64,000 nucleotides of DNA from Mycolicibacterium sp. MU0053 (GCF_963378095.1 NZ_OY726397.1:3100001-3164000), one strand, 5' to 3'; numbered from the stretch's first letter, positions 17,769 through 26,603 are shown. The notes: a model not told the origin generated them from the sequence alone. Numbers and translations are program-made.

Positions 17769-20656
17769 CCGCCGCGAGCACCCCGGCCGCAGCTGATCCG
17801 CTGGAGCGCATGGTGAGTCTCCGCGCGCATCTGATGCCGCTCTCGCCCGGGTTGAAAACTCCGACAGCCAAACAGTGGCAGTTGGCCGCGGCGCTGACCC
17901 TCGCCGATGCCCAGGCCCGCCTAAACAAGGGCGGCAACATCGGCGTAAACCTCGCCTCGTCACGCATGATCTGCCTGGACGCCGAAAACGCCACCGCCAC
18001 CGCCGCTGTGACCGCAGCGGGGTTCACGCCCACCGTCATCCCGGCTAAAGCGCAGGACTCTGCCAGCGCCAAGCACGGCGGTTCCCACACCTGGCTGCGC
18101 GTCCCCGACGGAATCGACGCGGTCACGCTGCCATCCGATGCGATGGGAATCACCCTGCCTTGCGGGGGGATCATCGACGTGTTGGCGGGGCGCCGCTACG
18201 CCGTTGCACCGCCGTCACGCCTGCATGAGGCTCCCGGATACTTCTACGCGCCCGCCGTGGGTGGGCCGCTGGACCTCGCCAGCGACGGCGCGGACATTGC
18301 CACGGCGCCGATGTGGTTGTTCGACCGCGCCGTCCCGTGCCCTCCGGGCCTCGAGCCGCTGCACGGCTGCCTGGCGCCCAAGACGGCCTATGAACGCATC
18401 GAGGCCGATGCGCGCTCTCAGGACCTGTCTGACCGCATCGATGCGGTGCCGTGGGCCGACTGGCTCGACGGCGACCCCCGCCTGGTGCCGACCGGACAAG
18501 TGGATGGCTGCGGCTGCGAAATCTGGCACTTCGCCGGCGCGGACAACATCAAGTCGGCGACCCTGCACGAGAACTGCGAGCAGGGCTCCGGAGCGCACAT
18601 CTGGTCGGGCACCATGATCGGGCAGTTGGAGCTGGACGGCGATCACCTGAGCCGCCTGGACCTTTCAGTGGCGCTGCGTGGAGTCTCACGCCGCGAGGCC
18701 GCTGCGTCGGTGGGAATCGAGCTGGGCGGCGGCGTCGAGCCGCTGACCCCGGTGCGCCCGGAACACTACGAGCAGTCGGCTCGCGAAGCCGAAGCCGTCG
18801 GCGATACGGAGCGCGCCGCGCTGTTCCGGCGCGCGGCAATGGCGCTGCGCAGCATGATGCCTGACACCGGCACCGCCGCCGGGGGTGAAATCCACGGCGC
18901 CTCGCCGATCGCAGGCGGGGTCCCGGCGACACCGCGGCTGACGGTGCTGCAGGGCGGAGACGCCGCGGGTGGGGAGGACCCGGAGCCAGTGCCAGAGCCG
19001 GAACCCGCGGCGAAGCCGAAGCGAGAGATCAAGCGGTTTCAGGGATTGGTGTTCGGGGAGATCCCGCAGCCGGGCGAGGGCGAGATCCACGAATATCCCC
19101 TGCCGCCCGTACCTGACCATGTTCCGCCGGTGCGCGGAGCACGGACTGAGTTCGCCAACGTGTTCCCCCCTTTGGCAAACCGGAAGTCGCACGAGACCGT
19201 GAAACACGAGTGGGTCTTCTCGGCGACACCGGGATTGAGCCAAGTCGCCGCAGCTGCCGATTCACGTGGAGTCAGCCGGTTCGGAATGCTGGCAGCGCTG
19301 CTGCCCCGAGTAGCCGCGCACATCCCACCGACGGTGCGGCTGGCGCCAGCCGGAGCCGCCGCCGCGGAGCTGCCCGCCGGCCCCACCGGCCTGGGGACTT
19401 CGATCAACCTCTACTCGGTGCTTGTCGGTCCTCCGGCATCGGGCAAGTCGGTGACGCTGGCCGCCGCTGACGCACTGGTCCCCGATGTGCAGATGGTTCC
19501 GGTGGGCACCGGCGAGGGAATCTTGAAGCTGTTCCCGCGCGCTGCGGACGACGAGGACAGCGACGAGTACGTGCCCGACGGTGAGACCCGTATCGCCAAC
19601 GTCGGCGAGTCGCGATCCTGCGACTCGGTGCTGCTCAGCAGCGACGAGATCGACGTGTTCGTCGCGGAGATGGGCCGCCAGGGAACTAAGGCCTCTGGCC
19701 TGTATCGCCAGATGTGGATGGGCGGCGACGTCGGCAACATCACCAGCGATCGTGAACGCCACTCCATGGTCGCCGCACACACCTACCGCTTCGGCATACG
19801 GCTGGGCGCCCAGCCCGAGGCGGTGACCCCGATGTTCGACGAGACGGGCCGCGGGACCCCGCAGCGGTTCCTGTGGATCGGCGCTCAGCGCATGCCGCGT
19901 CGCGGGGCGTTCTACCCGCCGCGGCTGCAGGTCGAGCCGGTGTACTGGTTCGACGGATCCCCGTCGATGCTCCCGCAGACGGCTGGTACGCGGCCGGTGT
20001 GGGTGGTCGCGCCGCCCGCAGCGGTGGACGAACTGCTCGATGAGGAATGGCGCTCGGCTACCGCGAACGTAGCTGCGGCCGATGGCGGTTACGGCGGTCT
20101 GGCCGATGCAGATCGAGCCGCGGCGATCTCCGAACGCCACGCGCTACTGCAGCAGCTCAAGATTTGCGCGGTGCTGGCGGTGCTCGACGGGTTGCCTCAG
20201 CCCCAGGACACGCACTGGTTTGCCGCCGCGGCGATCATGGAAGTGCGCTGCAGGATGATCTTCGATCTCGTCGAAGTGGCGCAAGCCGCTGCTGAAGAGG
20301 AGCGACGGAAGTCCGGCAACCTGCGCGGGATCGAGTTGGCCGAAACCGACGCCAAAAAGCGATCGGTGAGCAGCGAGATGGCGGCTAAGGCCGCCGACAA
20401 GCAGCTCCAAATGCTTCAGATGCGGTTCGGCGGGAAGGCGACGCGCGGCAAGCTGGGCGCTAGCAACCTGACGAGGAGCCTGCGGAATTTCCGCGACGCG
20501 GGGATCCGCGATCTCGTGCTGCGGGGTCGGGTCGACGTGATCGGCACAGGCGACAGCATGGAAGATGTGGTGATCCTCCGGTCGCTTAATCAGCATGAGC
20601 AGCAGGCCGCAGCACCGCCACCGCCACCGGCGCCCACCATCGGCAGCATCGCCTGA
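17765..20656 (+). CDS. Primase-polymerase / DUF3987-type helicase replication protein
   Basis: A 963-aa protein. The N-terminal about 200 residues resemble the bifunctional primase-polymerase domain: an acidic motif MICLDAEN near residue 70 and a G-x-x-H motif (KHGGSHTWLRV) near 105. A Cys/His cluster (GCGCEIWHF, then HENCEQ) lies near 240-270. The C-terminal half carries a Walker A GPPASGKS at about 555-562 and an acidic Walker B-like VLLSSDEIDVF, as in DUF3987 helicases. Family knowledge: such fusions initiate replication of plasmids, satellites and integrative elements. The first acidic motif is DxE where many family members show DxD. A mirrored-iteron region follows directly downstream. 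Confidence 0.8.
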   Translation: MTAASTPAAADPLERMVSLRAHLMPLSPGLKTPTAKQWQLAAALTLADAQARLNKGGNIGVNLASSRMICLDAENATATAAVTAAGFTPTVIPAKAQDSASAKHGGSHTWLRVPDGIDAVTLPSDAMGITLPCGGIIDVLAGRRYAVAPPSRLHEAPGYFYAPAVGGPLDLASDGADIATAPMWLFDRAVPCPPGLEPLHGCLAPKTAYERIEADARSQDLSDRIDAVPWADWLDGDPRLVPTGQVDGCGCEIWHFAGADNIKSATLHENCEQGSGAHIWSGTMIGQLELDGDHLSRLDLSVALRGVSRREAAASVGIELGGGVEPLTPVRPEHYEQSAREAEAVGDTERAALFRRAAMALRSMMPDTGTAAGGEIHGASPIAGGVPATPRLTVLQGGDAAGGEDPEPVPEPEPAAKPKREIKRFQGLVFGEIPQPGEGEIHEYPLPPVPDHVPPVRGARTEFANVFPPLANRKSHETVKHEWVFSATPGLSQVAAAADSRGVSRFGMLAALLPRVAAHIPPTVRLAPAGAAAAELPAGPTGLGTSINLYSVLVGPPASGKSVTLAAADALVPDVQMVPVGTGEGILKLFPRAADDEDSDEYVPDGETRIANVGESRSCDSVLLSSDEIDVFVAEMGRQGTKASGLYRQMWMGGDVGNITSDRERHSMVAAHTYRFGIRLGAQPEAVTPMFDETGRGTPQRFLWIGAQRMPRRGAFYPPRLQVEPVYWFDGSPSMLPQTAGTRPVWVVAPPAAVDELLDEEWRSATANVAAADGGYGGLADADRAAAISERHALLQQLKICAVLAVLDGLPQPQDTHWFAAAAIMEVRCRMIFDLVEVAQAAAEEERRKSGNLRGIELAETDAKKRSVSSEMAAKAADKQLQMLQMRFGGKATRGKLGASNLTRSLRNFRDAGIRDLVLRGRVDVIGTGDSMEDVVILRSLNQHEQQAAAPPPPPAPTIGSIA

Positions 20657-20670
20657 CCACCACTACCAAC

Positions 20671-20702
20671 CAGACCCCGGTAGCCGCGGCTGCCGGGGTC
20701 TG
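20671..20702 (+). terminator. Strong hairpin after the replication gene
   Basis: Arms CAGACCCCGG and CCGGGGTCTG plus inner AGCC/GGCT pair around a GC loop, with one mismatch, 15 bp after the stop. It is the likely intrinsic terminator of the primase/helicase transcript. No T-run follows. Confidence 0.7.
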
Positions 20703-20814
20703 GCGCTTCTCAGCGGGTGATACCCCATCTAGCAAACTTCTGACCGTCGCTGGGATCGCATAGCGGATGCCGTCGAGGCCGCATAATCGAACCGTCTCTT
20801 TCAGTTTCACGCTC

Positions 20815-21165
20815 GCCGATGACGATTACGGCCAAAAATCGTCATTGATGACGATCCCTAAATTAGTCCTGACCTGCCTCGATGACGCGATGACGCGATG
20901 ACGCGAATTCCAGGGCGCCCCCTCCGGGAGCAGCCTTCCTCTCAGCGTGGCTCTCAGGTTCAGCAAAGGCAATGACCTATATATGGCTGATTCTAGTTAG
21001 CGTATCTATACAAATAGCTGGAGCCTGTTGCTCTGGCCGAGAGAGAAGCGGTCCGGGAGGGGTACCCCGAAACATGCGTCATCGCGTCATCCCGTCATCG
21101 CAGCTGGTCAAGGTGCATTTCACAACCGTCATCGATGACGATTTCGGGCTAGAATCGTCATCGAG
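20815..21165. other. Candidate replication origin with mirrored iterons
   Basis: The motif GATGACG/CGTCATC recurs densely here. Three direct copies of the 8-mer GATGACGC lie at 20881-20904. Three copies in the opposite orientation (GCGTCATC, GCGTCATC, CCGTCATC) lie at 21076-21099. Two palindromes use the same word: ATCGTCATTGATGACGAT at 20839-20856 and CGTCATCGATGACG at 21127-21140; single copies are at 20817 and 21154. Between the mirrored triplets, 20970-21017 is AT-rich. This is the layout of an iteron origin, directly after the replication protein gene. Confidence 0.75.
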
Positions 21166-21353
21166 GTCGCTGAAATGTCCGGTTAGAGCGGGTGAACCAG
21201 GTATCGAGAACATTTCACCAGCCGGGATGAGAGTTTGCCGGACGGACGCCGCAAGCGCCCCGAGCCGGGGGCGGTGGGGTCCCGAATCTGCCACCACCCT
21301 CACACCCGCGCCGCGCACCGCCCCGGACGCCAATCACGAGGAGAGTGCGGGGC

Positions 21354-21719
21354 ATGACCGAGACATCTGAAACCGACACCTCCAAGCACAGGTCGGCGGA
21401 CCCCGACGCGGTCCGCGCCCTACTGGCTGCCGATCCGCGTTTCACAGCCGTGGAGGGAGTGAAAGGACGAGCCAACGAGTTCTATGCCGCCGCAGAGCCA
21501 TTCGTCGGCGAGTCCCACCTCCAACCCCACGCTCGCGCGTCCGTGGATGACGAGCGTGAACAGGTTTTTCTCACCGTGACCGCCGCGGAGACAGTGACTT
21601 TCATCCAGCTGCGCTTCAGCGCCTTCGATACCGCTGGTCAGCTCACCGCCGCGCTGTTCCCCGTCGCGGTGGCGCTGGCCGCCGCGCTGGCCGAACCGAC
21701 CCAGGAGGCGTCGAAGTGA
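21354..21719 (+). CDS. Conserved-looking small protein, first of the secretory-type operon
   Basis: A 121-aa protein, acidic N-terminus (MTETSETDTSKH) then an alpha/beta body with FLTVTAAETVTFIQLRFS and a C-terminal helix rich in Ala/Leu. I do not recognise it. The preceding bases include GAGGAGAG, a good ribosome-binding site. The stop overlaps the next gene's GTG, beginning a chain of coupled genes that leads to the lipoprotein protease. The fold could suit a chaperone, but that is only a guess. Confidence 0.55.
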   Translation: MTETSETDTSKHRSADPDAVRALLAADPRFTAVEGVKGRANEFYAAAEPFVGESHLQPHARASVDDEREQVFLTVTAAETVTFIQLRFSAFDTAGQLTAALFPVAVALAAALAEPTQEASK

Positions 21720-21901
21720 CTGCAGTCGATGTGATGGTCGTCCGCGGGCTGCCCCTGGTGCGACTCATCGGGCCGGTCACCGAACGCAGCGGCGCCGAAC
21801 TTGCCACCGCGGTGATGGACGCAATTTACTTCTACAGCACGGATGTGCCTGGGGAGTTTCCGCACCCACTGAGCGAGAGGCATCCGCAATCGACGCTTTG
21901 A
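21716..21901 (+). CDS. Small protein of unknown function
   Basis: A 61-aa open frame starting with GTG in a GTGA overlap with the preceding stop. The N-terminal half (VMVVRGLPLVRLIGPVTERSGAELATAV) is protein-like, while the last 20 residues look random. A frameshift or truncation near residue 40 is possible. No family is recognised. Confidence 0.4.
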   Translation: MTAVDVMVVRGLPLVRLIGPVTERSGAELATAVMDAIYFYSTDVPGEFPHPLSERHPQSTL

Positions 21902-21971
21902 GTTCCCCGTGCCGCCCACCCAGCCGCGCCGCGTGAGGTGAACGGCGACGGGGCGGAGCAGCCTCTTTCCC

Positions 21972-22352
21972 ATGTCTGAAACACCTGAAACCGATGTCGT
22001 CGCCATTTTCGACCGCGAAAAGTTCCAAGCCGCGATCGACTGCCTCGACGCTACCGCCGCCGACATCGCCGAGGCCGGTGAGGATGCCCGCCGGATCGCC
22101 GCGTCCATCGCCGCCGCTCAGGCCAACGCCGCGGATGAACCGGGCAGTTCCGCCGCGGCGGTCGGACCGGCAATGAGCCTCTTCATGGCCGCGCTTGTCG
22201 ACAGCAGTGCGGAGTTGGCGGCAGAGGTGACGCCTATCGCCGAAAAGGTAGCGGCGGTCAGCGGCGAGCTACGGGACTTCTACGACGAGCAGACCTCCAT
22301 CCAGGCCAAAGGCGCGGCGGATGTGACTGAGATGGGAGAATCAGGACCATGA
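21972..22352 (+). CDS. Helical small protein, WXG100-like in size and shape
   Basis: A 126-aa protein that is almost entirely alpha-helical and Ala/Glu-rich: a helix at 12-50, a hydrophobic link AVGPAMSLFMAALVDSS, and a second long helix to about 110. This two-helix hairpin and the length recall ESX WXG100-type exported proteins, but there is no WxG turn and no C-terminal YxxxD/E. The stop overlaps the ATG of the lipoprotein protease (ATGA). An exported partner or cell-surface helical protein is a reasonable inference only. Confidence 0.5.
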   Translation: MSETPETDVVAIFDREKFQAAIDCLDATAADIAEAGEDARRIAASIAAAQANAADEPGSSAAAVGPAMSLFMAALVDSSAELAAEVTPIAEKVAAVSGELRDFYDEQTSIQAKGAADVTEMGESGP

Positions 22353-23185
22353 CCCGGACCGCTGTCGCTACTGCCGCGCTGGCCGTTGCCTGCGCGGTGG
22401 CGGTCGGCTGCGGGGCGACGGTGGACGGGGTGCCGGTGGTCGGTGTGACACCGACAGCGGCGACCATGGCGGCGCCCGCAGCAGCAGCAGCAGCAGCAGC
22501 GAACCGGTGGATGGACGTGACCGGTCAAGGTGTCGAGGCACCCCGCGACAACGTCGACGGCGCGCAGTACGGTCCGGTGCCGCTGCCAGGCACCAAGGTG
22601 CTGCACTTGCTGAACAGCAGCGGAGACATGGACTTCTGCACCCTCGGCCCCGCGATTCGCAGCGTCGACGGCAACCGCGCCGGATTCTTGACCGCTGGCC
22701 ATTGCGGCATAGGCGGGTACGCAGCCGAGCAATTCTTGCAAACCACTGCCGACGGCGAGACCGAGCTGCTGGGGATCGCGACCGCCGCTGAGGACGACGA
22801 CCGAGGTATCGACTCTGCTGCGATCTGGGTGCCCGGCGGGGTCGACCCGCGAGCATCGTCGATCGCCGGGTTTCCAGTGCACCGAGTGATGAGCGCGCCG
22901 GAGGTGCGCAGTAGTCTGCCGGCGGGCAGCCCGGTGTGCCTGAACGGCGCGCTGGCCGGGGTGGCCTGCGGCCAGCTGCTCGACCCCGACGACGACCGCC
23001 GGATCCGGTTCAGCGCGATCACCGATGAAGGCGACTCCGGCGCACCGGTTTTCGTTGTCGACAGGGTGACCAAGCGCGCCACGGTCATTGGAATCCTCGA
23101 GGGCGGAAACGCTTTGACTACGACCGCGACCTACGCAGAGCCGGCGCTGGCACGGCTCGGTGCGGTTTTGGCCACGGCGCCCTGA
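22349..23185 (+). CDS. Trypsin-fold serine protease-like lipoprotein
   Basis: A 278-aa protein. An N-terminal hydrophobic stretch ends in the lipobox-like AVGC with Cys at residue 21, so lipid anchoring to the outer face of the membrane is likely. The chymotrypsin-like catalytic set is visible: His in FLTAGHCG (about 117), a probable Asp in RGIDSAAIW (about 154) and Ser in DEGDSGAP (about 230). Such secreted proteases are common in actinobacteria, but here it is placed between a helical protein and a Pro-rich protein of the island. It may process exported island proteins; the substrate is unknown. A short run of Ala follows the lipobox. Confidence 0.8.
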   Translation: MTRTAVATAALAVACAVAVGCGATVDGVPVVGVTPTAATMAAPAAAAAAAANRWMDVTGQGVEAPRDNVDGAQYGPVPLPGTKVLHLLNSSGDMDFCTLGPAIRSVDGNRAGFLTAGHCGIGGYAAEQFLQTTADGETELLGIATAAEDDDRGIDSAAIWVPGGVDPRASSIAGFPVHRVMSAPEVRSSLPAGSPVCLNGALAGVACGQLLDPDDDRRIRFSAITDEGDSGAPVFVVDRVTKRATVIGILEGGNALTTTATYAEPALARLGAVLATAP

Positions 23186-23232
23186 CCGCGTCGCGCCGGG
23201 TTCCACCTGCGGAAACCTGGGAGAATCGACCC

Positions 23233-24522
23233 ATGAGCCTCGGCGTATACGGCGGTTTCCGCGACATCCCCGCTTTTGAGTTTCTTGACGGGCCTACCGG
23301 CGCTGGCATCCGCGGTGTCGCGCCTCGCCTTGAGGCCTCGGCAGATGACCTTCGCCGAGCGGGGACCGTCGAGCTGCCTTCGGCCGGCACGGGTGTCACC
23401 GTGAACCGCGCGATCGAAATCCTCGGCGAGGCGCGCCAGCGAGCAGACCGGACCGTGGATCGGCATCTGCGCATCGCGGCTGCGGTCGAGGCAGCCCGCG
23501 CGGCAGCTAAGGCGTTCCTGAAGACCTCCCCCACCGACGCCGAGCTAGAGTCCGCCGCCGCGGCGTACGACGAGACGAAGATAGCGCTGGCTGCTGCTGC
23601 GGACTCTGACGTAGCCACGCGCACGGCAAGCCGCGACGCAGCAGCCGCCGCGCGGAAGCGGCTTCGCGACCTGACGGCCGAGCGCGCCTCGGCAGCAGCG
23701 GCGTTCGAGGACGCGATGGAGAGGATTGCGGCGACGCTGGGCGCGGATCGAGACCGTGACGGCGGCAGCGGCGTGAAGCGTCCCATTCACGGGAAGAAGG
23801 TCATGACCCAGCCTGGCCTCGGCACACCCTCGTCCCCCAGCGCACCCGCCGCACCCCGCACCCCGACCGCTCCCCGGTCCATCGCTCCCGCTAACACCGG
23901 CCCCACCTCCGCACAAAACGCCGCGGTGGCCGACCTGCTGGCGACGACGCAGCGCCCGCAGCAGCAGCCCGTGCCGTTCCTGCAACAGCCGCAGGCTCCG
24001 GCCCCGGTCGCCGCTCCGCTGTCCGCGCCCACCGCGGCGTCGCAGCCGCGGAACGACAAAGCGAACGCGATCACCCCCGCTGACATCCCCGACGTCGCCG
24101 CAGCTCTCGCGACGGTCCCCGTCACCAGCCCGCCCACCGCACCTGCCACTGCACCGGCCGCCGCGCCCGCACCCCCGACCCCGTCCGGGCCGACCGGGAC
24201 CAGCACCGCGGGCCTGACCACCGACGCGAACACGACCGGCCGCAGCGAGGGTGCCCGCACGGGCCTGTCAGCTGCCAGCACCGACCAGGCGACGGGGACC
24301 AACGCGGCGCAGCGGCCCGGTGACGCCGCGCGTCCGATGGGTGGTGCGCCGGTGATGGGGCCGATGGGCGGCATCGGCGCGGGTGCCCCCAGCAACCCGA
24401 AGAGAGACTCCGCGGAGCAGATCACCCGCCACGCCACCTCGGATGAAGCGGTGCTGCATGGTGATGAGACGGTTTCAGAGGCCGTCAAGGGCGGGACGAT
24501 CGCTCAGCGGCGCGACGGGTGA
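23233..24522 (+). CDS. Two-part secretory-type protein: helical N-terminus, Pro/Ala-rich C-terminus
   Basis: A 429-aa protein. Residues 60-190 form long charged helices (coiled-coil-like, with many Ala, Arg, Glu). Residues 195-360 are Pro/Ala/Thr-rich and disordered, and the C-terminus has a GGAPVMGPMGGIGAG patch followed by a charged tail ending in a run around HATSDEAVLHGDETVSEAVKGG. The same Met/Gly/Pro patch occurs in the island's 768-aa protein, hinting at a common export or assembly role. This plan (helical hairpin plus Pro-rich linker) is seen in ESX-associated Esp proteins, but I cannot prove homology. Start ATG at 23233. Confidence 0.6.
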   Translation: MSLGVYGGFRDIPAFEFLDGPTGAGIRGVAPRLEASADDLRRAGTVELPSAGTGVTVNRAIEILGEARQRADRTVDRHLRIAAAVEAARAAAKAFLKTSPTDAELESAAAAYDETKIALAAAADSDVATRTASRDAAAAARKRLRDLTAERASAAAAFEDAMERIAATLGADRDRDGGSGVKRPIHGKKVMTQPGLGTPSSPSAPAAPRTPTAPRSIAPANTGPTSAQNAAVADLLATTQRPQQQPVPFLQQPQAPAPVAAPLSAPTAASQPRNDKANAITPADIPDVAAALATVPVTSPPTAPATAPAAAPAPPTPSGPTGTSTAGLTTDANTTGRSEGARTGLSAASTDQATGTNAAQRPGDAARPMGGAPVMGPMGGIGAGAPSNPKRDSAEQITRHATSDEAVLHGDETVSEAVKGGTIAQRRDG

Positions 24523-24564
24523 CCACAGCAGCGCCCGAACCTCAATCCGTCTCTCCCACAACCG

Positions 24565-24582
24565 ATTCTCTATTTTAGAGAA
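24565..24582. promoter_or_regulatory. Second TTCTCTA/TAGAGAA inverted repeat
   Basis: TTCTCTA, three bases, TAGAGAA: a perfect short palindrome in the 111-bp gap between the 429-aa gene and the AAA operon. It repeats the core of the larger inverted repeat at 17009-17044, which suggests one regulator acting at both places. Confidence 0.5.
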
Positions 24583-24633
24583 CCACCCCACCCGGCACGC
24601 CGCGTGTCACATCGGCGTGCCAGGCTCACTGTC

Positions 24634-24966
24634 ATGAAGTGGATCCCCGACACGGACACTCTCGAACTCACCCAGCGCAACATCACCGCCCTCACCGACA
24701 AACTCGACGACCCACTCAGCGCCCGAACCCTGCGGTCCCCGTGCGGCCAGATCATGGCCACCGCTGTGCCGAGCGCCGGCGCGGGCGAAGCCGTCGCCGC
24801 ACCCGGCACGGTGCCGCTGACGCGATCGCAGCTGGAGGAGCTGGCCGTCATGGGAGCCGAGGTGCGGGTGGCGGGGATCACGGTGGTCGCCGTGCCAGAT
24901 GAGGCTCATTACGGCGACCGGCCGGCGGGCACGGTGTACATGCCGAGCAGCCGCGAATACCGTTGA
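24634..24966 (+). CDS. Small protein preceding the AAA+ ATPase, unknown function
   Basis: A 110-aa protein, MKWIPDTDTLELTQRNITAL at its start. The middle shows SQLEELAVMGAEVRVAGITVVAVPDEA, a small alpha/beta unit. I do not recognise the family. Its stop overlaps a TTG start of the AAA+ gene (TTGA), so both proteins are made together and may form a complex. Confidence 0.6.
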   Translation: MKWIPDTDTLELTQRNITALTDKLDDPLSARTLRSPCGQIMATAVPSAGAGEAVAAPGTVPLTRSQLEELAVMGAEVRVAGITVVAVPDEAHYGDRPAGTVYMPSSREYR

Positions 24967-26309
24967 CCCGCCACCCGATCAACGACGCCGCCGCTTGGCT
25001 GAATGCTCAGGGAGAGCCCACGCGCCGTGCACTGATCGCCCTCGGTGAATTGCTCGCCGGCGTCACGGACCGCGACGCTGACGAGCCGGAGAACGCCACC
25101 GGCTTCACCGTTCGCTGCCTCGGCGTGAGGCACCTGGGAGAGGCGGCGACCGAGGAGCACGTGCTGGCGCCGGTAGCGCGGCTGACAGCGGCTCTTGCCC
25201 TGGCCGAACTGCTCGACGAGCACGATGGTGCGGTGGAACTCGGCCCGGGGATGTACGCCGATCCGCCAGCGTGGATGACCTCCGAGATTGGCGACACCAC
25301 CTACCGGCACCCGGCAAGCTTGCGCGCCGGATTCCCCGCCGGCACGCTGATCGACGGGGTGCCGTGCGTGGTCGCGATCCGGGTCCGTGACTCGCACGTC
25401 CACACCCCGCAGCTGACCATTTTCGTCCACCACACGCGCCAGGCCGAGGCGCGTGCGGTACTGGACCGGCTGATGGCCCGAGCCGCCGAACTCAGCCCGT
25501 ACCGAGGCCGCGCGGTGCGTACGAGCTACAGCGTTGGCCTCAAACTCACCGTCATCGACCTCCCAGCCGCCCTGACCCGCGACACCGTTGTCGTCGCCGA
25601 AACCGTCTGGCGCGAAATCGATCTTGGAGTCACCGCGGTCCGCGACCGGCACCAGTTGCTCAACGCGCACGGGCTGGGCGCCCGTCGCGGGGTGCTGCTG
25701 GTCGGCCCTCCCGGGACGGGGAAGTCGGCGGTCTCAGCGGTGATCGCAGCCGAGGTCGTCGGAACCTTTACCGTCATCTACGTGGAGGCGCGGGCGGGTG
25801 AGGCCCTGCTTACCTCGGTGGTCTCTGCAGCGCAGCAGCTCGGCGGACCGGTGCTCCTGGTGCTCGAAGACGTGGATCTGTGGTGCCGTGACCGCAACCG
25901 GGGCAACGGTGGGGGCGGGCTGTCAGAGTTGTTGCAGGCCATGGACATCGCCCCTGACGCACGGATCCTGACCCTCGCCTCCACCAACGACGCCGCCACC
26001 CTCGACGCCGCCGCGATCCGCACCGGCCGCTTCGATTCCATCGTCGAGGTCGGCTACCCCACCCGGGCCGACGCCGCGCGCATCCTGGCGGCGCTGCTGG
26101 CCGGCCTCCCAGGTGGGACCGCTGTAGACACCGCAGCGGTGGCATCACGGCTGCCGGAGCAGACCAGCGGCAGCGATCTGCGCGAGATCGTGCGCCGCGC
26201 AGTGCTTTCCAACGGTGACGACGGGGAACTGACAACGGCGTCGCTGCTGGCCGAGGTCGGAGACGGCCGGTACAAGGCGACGGTCCCCGGCGCGGGACAG
26301 TACCTGTAG
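24963..26309 (+). CDS. AAA+ ATPase of the island
   Basis: A 448-aa protein starting with TTG at 24963. About 220 N-terminal residues of unassigned alpha/beta structure are followed by a complete AAA+ module: Walker A GPPGTGKSA, Walker B LLVLEDVDLW, sensor-1 TLASTNDAA, arginine-finger region AAIRTGRFDS and a C-terminal lid with GSDLREIVRRAV. The module is closest in style to the classical AAA clade (FtsH, p97, BCS1-like) that remodels or unfolds proteins. In the context of exported-looking proteins it may act like the EccA ATPase of ESX systems, but it lacks an evident TPR region. No transmembrane segment is seen. Confidence 0.75.
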   Translation: MTRHPINDAAAWLNAQGEPTRRALIALGELLAGVTDRDADEPENATGFTVRCLGVRHLGEAATEEHVLAPVARLTAALALAELLDEHDGAVELGPGMYADPPAWMTSEIGDTTYRHPASLRAGFPAGTLIDGVPCVVAIRVRDSHVHTPQLTIFVHHTRQAEARAVLDRLMARAAELSPYRGRAVRTSYSVGLKLTVIDLPAALTRDTVVVAETVWREIDLGVTAVRDRHQLLNAHGLGARRGVLLVGPPGTGKSAVSAVIAAEVVGTFTVIYVEARAGEALLTSVVSAAQQLGGPVLLVLEDVDLWCRDRNRGNGGGGLSELLQAMDIAPDARILTLASTNDAATLDAAAIRTGRFDSIVEVGYPTRADAARILAALLAGLPGGTAVDTAAVASRLPEQTSGSDLREIVRRAVLSNGDDGELTTASLLAEVGDGRYKATVPGAGQYL

Positions 26310-26342
26310 GGCGGGGGCGAACGTGATCAAGGTGGCGGCACC

Positions 26343-26500
26343 GTGATTCCGAACTCCGAGTGCTGGACTGACCCCCGGTGCGGTGGGCACGGTCGTCGGC
26401 AGTTACGGAAGAGGCGGGTATGAGGTCGAGTTTGTGGCCGACGACGGCTCCGCAACTGCCGTAGTCACCCCGGCCGCGGTGTTTTGTGCGAGTGCAGAGC
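26343..26500 (+). pseudogene. Remnant of a DUF4926-type protein
   Basis: Two frames carry parts of a DUF4926-like protein. A start-like VIPNSE lies at 26343, and from about 26383, in another frame, VGTVVGSYGRGGYEVEFVAD follows the family's glycine-rich beta pattern. The segment expected between them is missing, and the second frame runs on into non-similar sequence. I read this as an internal deletion or frameshift in an old toxin-antitoxin-sized gene. The assignment rests on pattern only. Confidence 0.45.
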
Positions 26501-26603
26501 GCGGAACCGCGCCAGGATCTGCTGGGGCGCTAGAGCGGACATGGCGGCTCCGGGTGACTCCGCCAAGGCGAAGGGATCGAGGTTATCGGAGGGGTGGGAA
26601 AGG

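Larger units (their letters stand above)
20657..21353. other. Gene-free region holding terminator and candidate origin
   Basis: About 700 bp without a credible gene; the open frames here are short and unlike proteins. Besides the hairpin and the iterons (separate entries) it should contain the promoter of the 21354 operon, near 21240-21340, though I see no clear -35/-10 pair. Confidence 0.6.

Noticed and set aside
20881..21099. Clustered short repeats considered as a CRISPR array
   Set aside because: Repeat unit is 8 bp, arranged as two mirrored triplets without spacers, and no cas genes are present; an iteron origin fits better.
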